Below are positions 11,615 through 23,274 of a stretch of DNA of 64,000 nucleotides, piece by piece; the first letter of the stretch is position 1, and every line of letters starts with the position of its first letter. The position numbers were made by a program, and so were the translations under genes. A model generated the notes under the pieces. That model was not told the DNA's origin. It searched no databases and saw only the letters and a program-made list of their open reading frames with translations. Source of the DNA: Tuctoria greenei (lineage: Eukaryota; Streptophyta; Magnoliopsida; Poales; Poaceae); the NCBI GenBank assembly GCA_036927565.1, contig JAYESD010000001.1, positions 251,439,097 to 251,503,096 on the forward strand, read 5' to 3'.

Positions 11615-13560
11615 ATCATTGGGAACAGTGTACCTGAAAAGAACATATTTTGAAAAATTAGGAACTTGAGTGAGGAATTAGTTATATGCCTTTATAAGGA
11701 GTATTACTAGTATAAGTTATAAAGGTGGTAAACTAACTATGTGTTATTATATTCTGTAACGACGCTCCAACATCAGGTAAGAGGTAAGGTACGCCACCGA
11801 GAGCGGATCAATCTCGGTAAGCTCAGCATACGAGAGGTGGTATGTGAAATTTCCGTGGCTTGGCACGGAAAGTCAATATGAGTCTTTGAAACTTTCCATG
11901 TTTCTGAGAACATATGACACGCGGTACCCCAGCGTGACACAAAGTTAGAGGAAAACCCCTGTCGGGTGGTATGTAACCCGATAGTGTGTTCTCATATCTA
12001 TGAGAACATGCGAACACGTATGCCCGAGCATGTATAAGCCGGATCGTACGGGAGTCTTTGCTGTACAGACGTATTTACAGCCATGTACCTTGAGGCATGA
12101 CCTCGCTCGAGGGCGACTCACTCCAGAGTCGTATGCTTTTACTTTCAAATATAATTGTATATTGTGGTTACCTGTTCTGTTTCCCTGGCGCCGTACGGCG
12201 TGCCCGTGCCAGGGGATTGTTTGCTTTCTACAGGGACACTAATTTCGGTAGAGGACCGTGTAGAAACCGTTTGCGAGAGAACGATATAGGAACCACCTAT
12301 AGACGTAACCGGATGTACCGGATAGAATTTCCTTTCGTGAGGCACGTAGTACCGTCAGTATCAAACATGATACTAGACCCTCCCCACCGACAGAATGGTT
12401 ACATTGTGTTTTGAGAAAGTCCAACTATCAGATGCTGGTAATTTCGGGTTCATAAAAAAAAAGAAACTCCAACTTGATAAGGTAGATAGAACCAAGATTC
12501 TTGCTTTATGGTTGAAGTGGCTCAACTTCGTCAGGTTGTAATCTTGGTTAGCAATTAGATAACATAAGAGTATCCTACATAGATGGAAAGCTCGTGAAGA
12601 CCTCTCCAACTTTCCTGTTGACCATAAAGACAGAAAAGCTTGTTAATCTGTTGAAAACTGGGGTTTACTGTAATTACTCCATATGAACCCACCTTTGTAC
12701 CCGTTTCTGTATTCTTGCCATAACTCACTGTAGAAAAGTCCACTGCCTTATTGGGATATATGTTTGAGAAGGGTAGGTGGAGATTTACGAGTTTGTTATG
12801 GGAAGTCTTTCCTGATTTTAATTGGAGTTTAACCAAATTGGGAAGTCAGCACAGTGAACTGCATGACTGCTGATGCAAACCAGTCAGTTTTACTGTTAAG
12901 TTTGGATAGTTATAACTCCTAATCCAGAACAGTGATATGGTTACACATATACCTTTATGGAAAGCTTAGGAAGTCATCTATCAACTTTATTTATCGCTCC
13001 TGACCTGGATCTGGGTATAGCTATGCCTAGTTCCATTTGTCGCAAATTTGGTTCCTGCAGTCCAGAACTTGGAACAGTTTGCACATAATTGTGAATTGAT
13101 GCATAATACCTACATAACAAGGTTTTCGTGGTGGAACTTCTTTAGTTCTGGATTGTTAACACGATGTTACTCAATGTTTATTTTGACATTACCTCAATAT
13201 CTTATCATGATAAACCTGTATAGAATGTGGAGATAAGCCCATATACAGGGGAGGTTCTGTCAAAATTTCCAGAACCCTTGAGTCAACTCAAAACCGGTAT
13301 AGATTGTTCATACTAGTTCAACAGTAGCTGTATGAGTACAATCTGGAAAGGTTTTGAAGTGTACTACAACTTTTGTATTCAACTTAAATTTTAGTTCTGA
13401 CTTCTTCTGTATGAAACTTACGGGTTAATGCAGACAGGTCGGCTGGAACAGAACTGTGATCACTTCCAGTTTGCAGCTTTCTTGGATCATTTGATAATGG
13501 ATAGTTTCTTTGATCCAAAATTATCAGTGATTAAGTTGAATACTTATACTGTGTATTGAT
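11615..13560 (+). other. Gypsy untranslated leader
   Basis: About 1.9 kb lie between the primer site and orf0. I see no sustained reading frame and no domain. A CTTGTCCACAG sequence at about 13,572-13,582, directly before orf0 coding sequence, looks like a splice acceptor, so part of this leader may be an intron (inference). Confidence 0.5.
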
Positions 13561-13582
13561 ATCCTGGTATGCTTGTCCACAG

Positions 13583-14546
13583 ATAGCAGCACCAAGAATT
13601 CAGTTACCAAATGGATGGGTGTTCTCAACGTGTACCGGACACGCCGGTTTTCCGGACGTGTTTGTGAAATTGCTTCGCCAATTTGGCTACCGGAAGTGGC
13701 CTAAATATTGGGGCAAGAAATTCCAGGAAAGCGGTATGTGGAGTTGCACCATCTAAGTTGATGTGCCTGCTGGTCCACCGCATCTCGGATGGGCTCCATT
13801 CTCCATCAAGATTAAAGGGTTAATATTGGAAGAAACGTGGAGCTACGCCGCAAGTGTTGCCATAGGGAGATTCTGCAAACTCCATGGCAATAGTCTGGTG
13901 GGTACTCCATATGAATTCTTTCCAGTTACCGGCAGGGCTTCCGAAGCTTGGGCAACCCGTTTTCTTATGGAGGTAGAAAATCATGGCGAAACTTCCACGA
14001 CTGCTTTAGCGGTGTATGCAGCCGCATCCCATCGCGAGAAGGGAAATCAAAGGGCATGCATAAGAGTTGACGGACAATCTGAAGCAAGCCGTGGCTCGAG
14101 CAGATCACTTTGAGTGGGCAAATGACGGACTTAGGGATATGATAGCTCCTCTCAACCATCGTTTGAATATCAGGGAGAATCAATGGCATGACGCTGTAAG
14201 GGATTTAGCCGCGTCTCGCCAGGAGGCTCTAGAAATGGAGACTGAGTTAGGGGCAAGCCTACATTATGGACACCATCGGGACACTCAGTTGAACGCTGTG
14301 ACTGTTGACCGGGATAAGTCCAGGATGCAGGCTCAGAGCTGGAAGACCAGCTGTGAGCAGGCTCAGCAGGAGAATGAGGGCTGGGGGATGTTTATGATAC
14401 AGGCAGATTGGCAAGCTATGGCTGCCAGGAAGACGTTGATGTTGAATGATGTATCAACTTCTACTCCAGCACCCGTATCAGTGGTGCCTAGCCCTGAAGA
14501 TGAAGAGGAAGAAGAAGACACAGAGGAACTTGAATACGTCGAGTAG
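13583..14546 (+). pseudogene. orf0, accessory ORF upstream of gag in the gypsy element (broken)
   Basis: The function is unknown. The N-terminal half reads as a globular domain (IQLPNGWVFS, FGYRKWPKYWGKKF, then PFSIKIKGLILEETWSYA, about 13,590-13,900). The C-terminal half is acidic and coiled-coil-like with many Glu, Gln and Arg residues (14,067-14,460), ending in an acidic tail EDEEEEEDTEELEYVE and a TAG at 14,544. A TAA at 13,754 splits the first half and a frameshift lies near 14,055, so it is dead. Position and size match the extra ORF reported before gag in the rice RIRE3/RIRE8 elements. The start is unclear: coding sense begins right after a CACAG, suggesting that translation depends on splicing. 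Confidence 0.7.
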
Positions 14547-14916
14547 GGCGTATTGAAGTGAGATGTGGTAGCACTTCCGCCAACACAGGACAACATATAG
14601 TTAAATGGTTGCTAGTGTTTCTCTTTTGTGACCATGTTTGTGTAATATTAAGAGTAATGGTAGTGATGTCTAGATAATTAGATGAGTATGACATGTCAGG
14701 AAGACCAAGTATGGTAGAGATGTATTTCCATAAGGGGAGTCCATCATTTTGGGTTTACTACTGTAAACTTGGTCATGAGATGATATATTTTGTATAAAGT
14801 TTATGCTTTATCAATATATGTAAATGTTATGCATCGTCTATTATTATCTACCGCATTTCTAAGGGAGGATGAACTTGAGGCAATGGGACTTACCGTGTTA
14901 ATCGTTGTATTGCAGT

Positions 14917-16080
14917 ATGGTGCGTACTCGTGCAGCCTCAGAGGTGGGAGGATCTAGTGGAGGACAGGGGGATGACACACCACCCCCGGGGCAGAATACG
15001 CCTCAGACGCAACCACCTCCACCACCTCCAACCACACTCCCCAGGAGTCTCGCGGAGGTTCTCGCTGCAGTGCTCGGCTCGCGCGACGAGCAAACCGAGT
15101 TACTGCGGACGTTGGTGCAGCACTCGTCCCGTCGAGGGGGACGACAGGATGATGGACCACGTCAACAATATCAGAGTTCCAACTCTGATTTCGCATCGAC
15201 GCATCCACCGGTCTTCAGGGAGGCCGACGAACCTTTGGAGGCGGACAATTGGCTCCGCTCCATTGAAGGGAAGTTCGGTTTACTCAACATAACCGAACCG
15301 CAAAAAGCACTGTTTGCAGCACAACAACTCCAGGGGTCTGCCGGCGCATGGTGGGCCAATTACCTTGCAGCACGCCCCGCCGGCCATGTCATAAGCTGGG
15401 CCGAGTTCCGGGAGGCGTTCCGCGCCTACCATGTTCCTCCCGGAATTATGAGGAGGAAGCTTCAAGAGTTCTTGGAGCTAAGACAGGGAGGAAGGAGTGC
15501 ATACGAGTACTCCAAAGCATTCAATCACTTGGCCCAATACGCTCAGGACCAAGTGAATACCGAGGATCGGAAGCGTGAATGCTTCTACAAGGGTTTGAAC
15601 TCCAAGTTGAAGGACAAGCTGGTCCTATTCAACCGCGGCAACTTCAATGACATCATCAATGCTGCCATAATGTAGGAGGACGCCACGCGCGAGCTGTCCT
15701 CCGATAAAAAGAAGAGGGGTGCTCCGCAGAGCAGCGGAGGTGGTACTCCTCAGAAGTACCGTATGGTGTATCGATCACCATCCGGCCAGAGGTGGCAGCC
15801 GCCATCGCGACCACCAATGTTCCGTGGTCGTTAGTTCAACAACGGCGGATTCCGGCCACAACAGCAGCAGGGGATGATCCCACGTGCACTCCCACCTACA
15901 CCACGTGCACCGGGATTCCGTCCTCCCATTCGTACTGGCCAAACCCCGTACACGTGTTTCACGTTTGGGCGTACGGGACATTTCGCCAAGGACTGCCCTC
16001 AGGATCGACAAGGCGGAGGGCCATCATCTTACCAGGGGGCCAACCAACCCCGCAACCAGCCCAAGAAGCTAGCCACCAGA
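14917..16080 (+). pseudogene. gypsy gag with degenerate nucleocapsid zinc knuckle
   Basis: This is the particle protein of the Tekay-type element. The start ATG at 14,917 opens MVRTRAASEVGG, then a Pro/Gln-rich stretch, then the retrotransposon gag domain (residues about 95-215, with ADNWLRSIEGKF, AGAWWANYL and WAEFREAFRAYH). The frame is interrupted by TAG at 15,673 and TAG at 15,832, both best explained as CAG to TAG changes. The nucleocapsid motif at about 15,955-15,997 reads CFTFGRTGHFAKDC, so the second cysteine of the CCHC knuckle is Phe. Protease follows in the same frame. A TTGCAG lies just before the ATG, a good splice-acceptor match. Confidence 0.9.
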
Positions 16081-17523
16081 CCCGGCAACGTCCACCACCT
16101 CGCCATCGAGGACGTTCCGGAAGGCGCACCCGTGCTCACGGGTACGTTCTCTATCTTCGATCAACCCGTAGTCATACTCTTTGACTCCGGAGCTTCGCAT
16201 AATGTTATTAGTAAATCTTTTGTCCTCAACAGTCAATTACCAATAATCCCCACAAAAACTCCATATGTGATTAGCACTCCAGCAGGGAAAACAGTAACAA
16301 ATAAATTGGTTCCTGGAATCCCACTTAACCTAGATGGGACCATATATCTTACTTCATTTCTGATATTAGAGCATCAAAAGCTAGATATCATCTTAGGAAT
16401 GGCATGGTTGCAGTACCATGGTGCTATTCTCGATATCATTCCTAGAAAGATTTATCTAAACTCTCCACTCCATCATCCCCAAGTTCTCAATCTTGAGAAC
16501 ATCATTCCATTGGAACCATCTATTCTCAATACCGAGGTTATGGAACTAAAGGATATTTCGGTAGTATGTGGATACCCCAACGTGTTTCCTGAAGATCTTC
16601 CTGGTATGCCCCCAGAAAGAGGTATAGAGTTCAAGATTGAACTTGCACCAGGAACAGTGCCAATTTCAAGACCACCCTACAAGATGGCACCCAAGGAACT
16701 TGCAGAACTAAAGGAACAATTAACTGAACTTGAGAACAAAGGTTTTATTCGTCCAAGTTCATCACCATGGGGTTGTTCTGCACTGTTTGTAGAAAAGAAT
16801 GATAAGACCTTGAGGCTGTGTGTAGACTATCGTCCACTTAATACTGTCACCATCAAGAACAAGTATCCACTACCGCGCATTGATATTCTTTTCGATCAAT
16901 TGGCGGGTGCTAAAGTATTTTCGAAGATGGATCTTCCTTCTGGTTATCATCAAATTAGAATCCGACCAGAAGATATATCCAAGACAGCATTCTCAACAAG
17001 GTATGGACTGTATGAGTATCTGGATATGTCCTTCGGATTAACCAACGCCCCGGCTCATTTCATGTATCTCATGAACTCATTATTCATGCCGGAATTGGAC
17101 AAGTTTGTCGTGGTCTTCATTGACGACATACTTGTGTATTCAAAATCCGAAGAAGAACATGCTCAACACTTGCATATTGTGCTTCAGCGATTACGGGACC
17201 ATCAGTTGTATGCTAAGTTCAGCAAGTGTGAATTCTGGATCAACCAGGTGCCATTTTTAGGGCACATCATATCAGCAGAAGGGATTGCAGTTGATCCAAG
17301 TAAGATCCACCAAGTCCTTAAATGGGAGTCTCCAAAGTCTGTACATGAAGTCCGAAGTTTCCTGGGTTTAGCTGGATATTACCGGAGGTTCATCCCCAAT
17401 TTCTCCAGGATAGCTAAACCAATGACAGAACTTCTGAAGAAAGGGCAGAAGTATGTATGGACCGAGGCATGTGAGGCAGGTTTCAAAGCATTGGTGAAAC
17501 ACCTCACCACGGCACCAGTTTAG
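16081..17523 (+). pseudogene. gypsy protease and reverse transcriptase
   Basis: This copies element RNA into DNA. It is in frame with gag and continuously open from 15,874 to 17,523. The protease active site is FDSGASHNVIS (DSGA at 16,183-16,194). The RT has LRLCVDYRPLN, DIIL-type spacing, SKMDLPSGYHQI, SFGLTNAPAHF and the catalytic FIDDILVYS (FIDD at 17,116-17,127), followed by FLGHIISAEG and the thumb region FLGLAGYYRRFI. The frame ends at TAG 17,521-17,523, where one T seems to be missing between the Val codon and the RNase H. Coding then continues one frame away. Confidence 0.92.
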
Positions 17524-17924
17524 CCCAACCAGACACAACCAAAGCATTTGATGTCTTTTGCGACGCATCTGGGATTGGTTTGGGTTGTGTGTTGATGCAG
17601 GAGCGAAGAGTGATCGCGTATGGATCACGGCAGCTTCGGAATCATGAGTAGCATTACCCGACTCATGATCTTGAACTCGCTGCTGTGGTGCTAGCATTGA
17701 AGATGTGGAGGCATTATCTACTGGGTTATTTAGTACACCTCTACACTGATCACAAAAGCTTAAAATACATCTTCACCCAGAAGGATTTGAATATGCGACA
17801 AAGGCGATGGTTAGAATTGATCAAGGATTATGAGATTGAGATCCACTAACATCTAGGCAAGGCGAATGTAGTCGCAGATGCACTGAGCCGCAAGTCCCAT
17901 GTCAACAATCTTTCCCTCACCACA
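17523..17924 (+). pseudogene. gypsy RNase H (frameshifted, with stops)
   Basis: In the frame that starts at 17,523 the sequence reads FDVFCDASGIGLGCVLMQ, then THDLELAAVVLALKMWRHYL and YTDHKSLKYIF, the Asp, Glu and Asp of a gypsy RNase H, and closes with VVADALSRK. It is separated from RT by a one-base shift, and it has in-frame stops at about 17,647 (TAG) and 17,849 (TAA). It is too broken for any long open frame. Confidence 0.85.
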
Positions 17925-19439
17925 ATGGAAGGAGAAGAAGGACCGAGTCTTTACTTGGTTCCATATGGAGCACTCTACAACCTAGCTCTCATTCCTACCA
18001 TCAGGGAGGATATTGTAGCAGCTCAGCAGGAAGATATAGGAATGTCGCATATTCGACAAAGAATGATAAAGGGGGAAATGAAATGTTTCCATAGTGACAA
18101 AGAGGGTACCATCTGGTTTAACGACCGTATAGTGGTACCCCGAAACATGGAACTTAGAAAGAAGATACTGGACGAAGCTCATTTGTCCAAGTATTCCATT
18201 CATCCGGGAAGCAACAAGATGTACCAATATTTGAAGAAGAAATTCTGGTTGACTCGGATGAAGAGAGAAGTAGCTAAATACATGTCCGAGTGTGATACGT
18301 GTCGGCGAGTAAAGGCCGACCATATGAAGGCAGCTGGACAGCTTCAACCTTTAAGCATACCGGCTTGGAAATGGGAGGATATCAGTATGGATTTCATTGT
18401 TGGGTTGCCTCCCACTCTCCATAAACACGACTCCATTTGGGTGATCGTTGACCGATTGACCAAATCGGCTCATTTCATACCGGTCAGCGTGGCATACGAT
18501 GCGAAGCGATATGCGGAAATTTATATCTCCAGAATAATATGTCTACATGGTGTACCCTGTACCATCATCTCAGATCGTGGAGCTGTATTTGTTTCGCGAT
18601 TCTGGGAGCATCTCCACGATGCACTGGGGACCAAATTGATTCGGAGCTCGGCTTATCATCCTCAGACAGATGGTCAGACCGAACGGGTGAATCAAGTGCT
18701 AGAAGACATGCTTCGTGCCTGTGCCATCCACCAGGGTAAGAACTGGGATGATCATCTACCTTTGGCGGAGTTTTCATACAACAACGGTTACTAGGCTAGC
18801 ATCCAGATGGCGCCATATGAAGCTCTCTATGGCCAAAAGTGTCGCACGCCCTTGAACTGGTGCGAATCAGGTGAACGGGCAGTGTACGGCATCGACTTAG
18901 TAAATGAAGCTGAGGATCGAGTTCACACTATTCAGGCGAATCTCAAAGCTTCTCAGTCTCGTCAGAAGAGCTATGCGGACAAACGACGTCGACCTCTTCA
19001 CTTCGCAGTTGGAGATCAAGTTTATCTCCGGGTATCCCCTATGAAGGGTATCCATCGCTTCGGGGTAAAAGGGAAGCTAGCTCCACGCTTTATTGGGCCG
19101 TTCGCAATAATCAAAAGATGCGGACCTGTGGCATATCAATTGGAGTTACCAACGTCACTTTCAGGAGTCCACAATGTATTCCACATTTCCCAATTGCGGA
19201 AATGTCTTAAGGCTCCAGCTGATATCCGTATAGAGGATTTGGAAGCTCTCCAACCAGATCTCACTTATTTCGAGCATCCAACTCAGATCATTGATGAAAA
19301 GATTCGCACCACAAGAAGTCGCACCTTGCATTTCTATAAGGTTTTGTGGAGCAACCACAGTGCGGAAGAAGCCACGTGGGAAAGCGAGGAGTATCTTAGA
19401 ACGAACTATACGGACTTGTTAGCGGCATATGTTCGATAG
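17925..19439 (+). pseudogene. gypsy integrase with chromodomain-like C-terminus
   Basis: This inserts the cDNA into the genome. The zinc-binding HHCC domain is present (two His in HLSKYSIHPG, then CDTC, about 18,180-18,305). The catalytic core keeps Asp (SMDFIVGLPP), Asp (IISDRGAVF) and Glu (YHPQTDGQTERVN). A TAG at 18,792-18,794 cuts the frame, and the same frame resumes with MAPYEALYGQKCRTP. The GPF motif (PRFIGPFAI, about 19,090) is followed by a chromodomain-like tail with ILDEK-type and YKVLWSNHSAEEATWE segments (19,270-19,385), as in Tekay/Del chromoviruses. It ends at TAG 19,437. Confidence 0.92.
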
Positions 19440-19488
19440 ATCCTTTTTTTTCATTTACCTTCTTTTGTAATCTCGGGACGAGATTCTT

Positions 19489-19503
19489 TTAAGGGGGGAG
19501 GAA
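19489..19503 (+). other. Polypurine tract (gypsy)
   Basis: TTAAGGGGGGAGGAA lies immediately before the 3' LTR start TGTAAAAC and would prime plus-strand synthesis. Confidence 0.8.
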
Positions 19504-22500
19504 TGTAAAACCCCACTTTTATGGCATGTTAAGTTCATATGGGTTTTGTGATCAACTATTTTAGATATCCAATATAATGGTGCACCTGAACTATGCCATC
19601 CAAAACTTTTCTTGCACTCATTGTTAAATTCTTTTAACATGGGTATTGGACTTCACCATGAATCCAAATTATATTCTATTCACCCTTTTTAAGAATAAGA
19701 ATTTTTGGATAAGATTTAGTAAGCAATGCAAAATGAAGCCCTAATAAGCTCTAACCCAAATATTCAAATTAAGGGCTCTAAATTTTTCCATGAGCTCCTA
19801 AATTCCTCAATTGCATGCTTACAAAGTTTCAAGATTTTAGAAACTCATCTACTATTTTAATTGAGGTGCTTGGCAAATTTGAATCAAATTCAAATCTGAA
19901 TTTTTAATTCTTCTCCAACTTCTTTAAACGTAAGATTTGAGTTCACCATTGTGTTCAGAATAATTCATTTGCCATCTCCACAAAATTTCATGATTTTTGG
20001 AGTTGATCTTCTATTTTTAAATGAATTAGTAACTGAACTGTGGGGAGTATCACTGGACAGTGGGCCCCACATGTCAGCTCCTCTTTGAACGGATCAGCTG
20101 GACCCCGCCATCTCTGTACCGACGCACCTCCGCTCGACACCGCGCGCGCATGCAGCTCCAGCGAGCTGCCTGCCTGCTCGCCGCGGCCCTATAAAAGGCC
20201 GGCCGAAGCTCCCTTCACTCCTCATCCCCGATCGCAGCTCCACTGCCTCGCGACTTTTATTCCGCCACGCGCCATCGCCGCCGCTCGCCACTGCTCCGTG
20301 GTGTGCTGCCGTTCCGCGCCGTTTCAAGCCAAGCTCCAAAGAGCAAAAAGGTGCGCCTGATCAAACTCTAGCTCATGGTACAAACCATTTCCCTTATCGT
20401 TGAAGCTTGAGCGAGTTATTGTTCGTTTCCCCTACGGCCGAAAATAGATAACTAGCTAGATTTTCATGTCGATTCCTTTTCTGCAAGTAATCATCCTTTG
20501 CAATTGCTTAGAGATAGTTTCTATAGGCCCTAGCGCTCCTGTCTGAGCAAGAACCATTAAGAATCATCGAGCAACGGCTCTGAATTTCGAGTTTTGCTCG
20601 CCGCCGGTGAGAAAACCACGGTTCACCGTCGAACTCGTGATTCCCGGCAACTCACCCCCCTTCTACGCCCAGATCCTTGAACTCCATCATCCCAGAAAGG
20701 TTTTGGAGAAATTCCCAAGTGATTTAAGCTACTCTGGAGCGAGTTCTATGTTGCCCGAGCGCTCATCGCCGCCGCCGCCGTCGCCCGACCTTTTCCGGCA
20801 AGCTTCAGGACCCACTGACCTCACCATCGTGCTCAGCGACCCCAAAAACCCCCAGGCGGCAAGTTTCCTCGAGTCTGGTCCGTTGGTTTAGCCGGCGGTG
20901 AGCTCGCCGGCGAGCCACCGCCGCGGGTGCTGCTCCGCGCGAGCACCGGCCCGAGGTAGACGATGACCCCATCGGGTCCCACCTGCCATTCACTGCGGGA
21001 TCATGGTGCGGCTGAGATCTAGTGTGGCTGCGCGCTTTAATTCTGTGGACCCCGGTGCTGCCTCAACCAGAATGCGCCACGTGGTCTTTGGGATGTATTT
21101 AATTCCAAAAATTTGTCCAAATTCTAAATTGAATATCTTTCTGTAGAATACTCCAAATTCATTCAAACAAATTTTGTTTGAAAGCTCTTGAGCTCTAGTT
21201 TCGCTCAGTACCAATTAGGCTCTGTGAAAATCGATATTTAATTCTGTAGTAATTAATCACACCTTAGGTCCTGTAAAAATCTTGGATTTAATGGACCTCA
21301 TATTCTAGTCTTAATTCAATTTCAAACTGAATATTGACTAAATGCTCAAAAGTTCAATTACAAGACAATTCCAGAAATTCTTGTCAACTTAGAAACTCAA
21401 TAAATTCTTCACCAAAGCTTAGAAATTTATGAAACCACTTTTGCTAGGACCAGGACAATTTTCTCTATCTTGATTATCAACTGATGGCTATATTCAAGCT
21501 ACAGTTTCATCTCTAAAAATTGTGGAAGTTATTTGCTTGCCATAATCTTAGAGACCACACTCTACTTTGATCATCTCCTGTTCTTTGCAAGAACTTCTAT
21601 AGTATTCCCTAAATACCTAATTCAACGTCCCCAAGTCAAATAACTAATTATCCTATAATGGTCACAATAAATTAAAATCCTGGTCTTGATATTAAATATT
21701 TTCAAAGTCATTCATACCGTAATTTATGCATATCGTATAGTAACCGAAGTCGAGGAGGAGTCAGAGGCCTTGGAAGAGCATCTTCCAAATTCTAACTCAG
21801 AACCTGACCTGCAACAAGGCAAGCCCCGGTTTGCATTTAAGTCGTTTATAAACTTTTGCTTTATCACTATGATGAGTAGTATATGAATTGTGCATTACGT
21901 TCAGGGTGAATGATACTCCACATGCATGACCAAAAATCCCAGGGTTTATTTGGCACGAGTTACAGTTGACCTGTAGTAACTGCTTCGCAAATGCATAGGA
22001 GATACGGTAGAAGTCGAGTAGTTGGAATCTACTCGCGAGAGATGTATCTCACGAGATTGGTTGAAAAGAAAATGGCTTAATATAATGAAATTGAGACCGG
22101 GCAGGGAATGGATAGGAAGCGGCGAGAATTGAGTCTCGGTCGCATAGCCCTGCCTGTGTCGATTAAGGCCCGTCCGTATGCAGCCCCTTCGGACAAGCCT
22201 GAATTGTACCGGCAATATAATGGACATATGGAATCCAATAAACTGATGTAACTTGATAACTGGGATGTCGAGACCCATTAACTCACCATCGATAGGGGTG
22301 GGTTGAGGACAGTAAGGTGTAAATCGGTCGGCGGACACATGAGGTGTTCCGTGCGGAGACCTTCTGTTTGCGGAGGTGAGACGGCCTCAGCATTCGAGTT
22401 TCTTGTGAAAGGTGGCCATATACGCCTAGTACTGAAGTGTTATGTAGGTACAGGTGTGCTCGCTGACATTTCCGAATGACGTATGTGTCGTGTTGTCCGG

Positions 22501-23269
22501 GTGTGTCTTGCTTGCAATCACTGTCCCTCGCAGTAATAGAGTACCACTTGTTCACTGAGCGGTGACGTAGTAAATACTAAAGAAGTCAAAAAGTCATATG
22601 GTATTGAATTATAATTACTTTGCAACCTTGTTTGGTTTAGAGATAGTATAACTAAAGATTTTCAATTTCCCCATACTTTAGCTGTAATAGCATTATGTGT
22701 CTCAAGCATGTCATATCATTGGTAAAGCGTTTCTTGTTTGATTGTGGAGCCCATGATGTGCCGTGCTTGGGAAATGTCATTTGCTACTTAAAACTTGATT
22801 ATAAGGATCAACTTGTAGGCGAGACATTTATGCTTCAACTTACCTATGTTTAGCATCCACCTTGCATATGTCTAGTGAGACGGGTTAGTCTTGCTGAGCC
22901 TTATGCTCACGTTTGCAGTTAACGAGTTTTTGCAGGTTACTCTGTTGAGGATGGGTTTGACAATAAGGCAACACCCCCTCTAGGGTGTATAACCGAGTGG
23001 GAACCCTGCACGCTACCATAGTTTGCGTGTTGCTAGTGCAAAGTATCCCAGGCATGGATAACTTTGCTTTTGCATAGCTAGTGCCGAGAGTGTAGCTATG
23101 ATATATATATATTTCTTTTTCCTATAGTATTGTAAAAACTTCCGCTGTGTATTAAATAAAAGACTTGGTCTTGTACTTTATTCTGGTTCTATTCTTGTAT
23201 ACTGTTGGGTGTCGCATCGCACGACACCACCCAATGAGATCCTCGGATGTGTGGATTCCGGTCCTCACA
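19504..23269 (+). repeat. 3' LTR of the gypsy element
   Basis: The LTR is 3,766 bp and matches 7,603-11,598. It lacks about 225 bp at position 21,258, where both sides of the missing block share TC, a small-homology deletion. It is followed by the AGATA target duplication. Confidence 0.93.
20190..20198 (+). promoter_or_regulatory. TATA box of gypsy 3' LTR
   Basis: TATAAAAGG in the same GC-rich context as at 8,290. Confidence 0.65.
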
Positions 23270-23274
23270 AGATA

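Larger units (their letters stand above)
7603..23269 (+). mobile_element. Ty3/gypsy LTR retrotransposon, Tekay/Del-type chromovirus, RIRE3-like
   Basis: The element is 15,667 bp with LTRs beginning TGTAAAACCCC and ending CCTCACA, and a perfect 5-bp target duplication AGATA (7,598-7,602 and 23,270-23,274). It has a primer site for initiator tRNA-Met, a polypurine tract, and the order orf0, gag, protease, RT, RNase H, integrase with a chromodomain-like C-terminus. The extra ORF before gag resembles the orf0 described in rice RIRE3/RIRE8 (from memory). In 8,041-9,180 versus the matching 3' LTR I counted about 18 mismatches (near 1.6 percent), so it is the youngest of the nest. Stops and a frameshift make pol defective. 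Confidence 0.93.
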
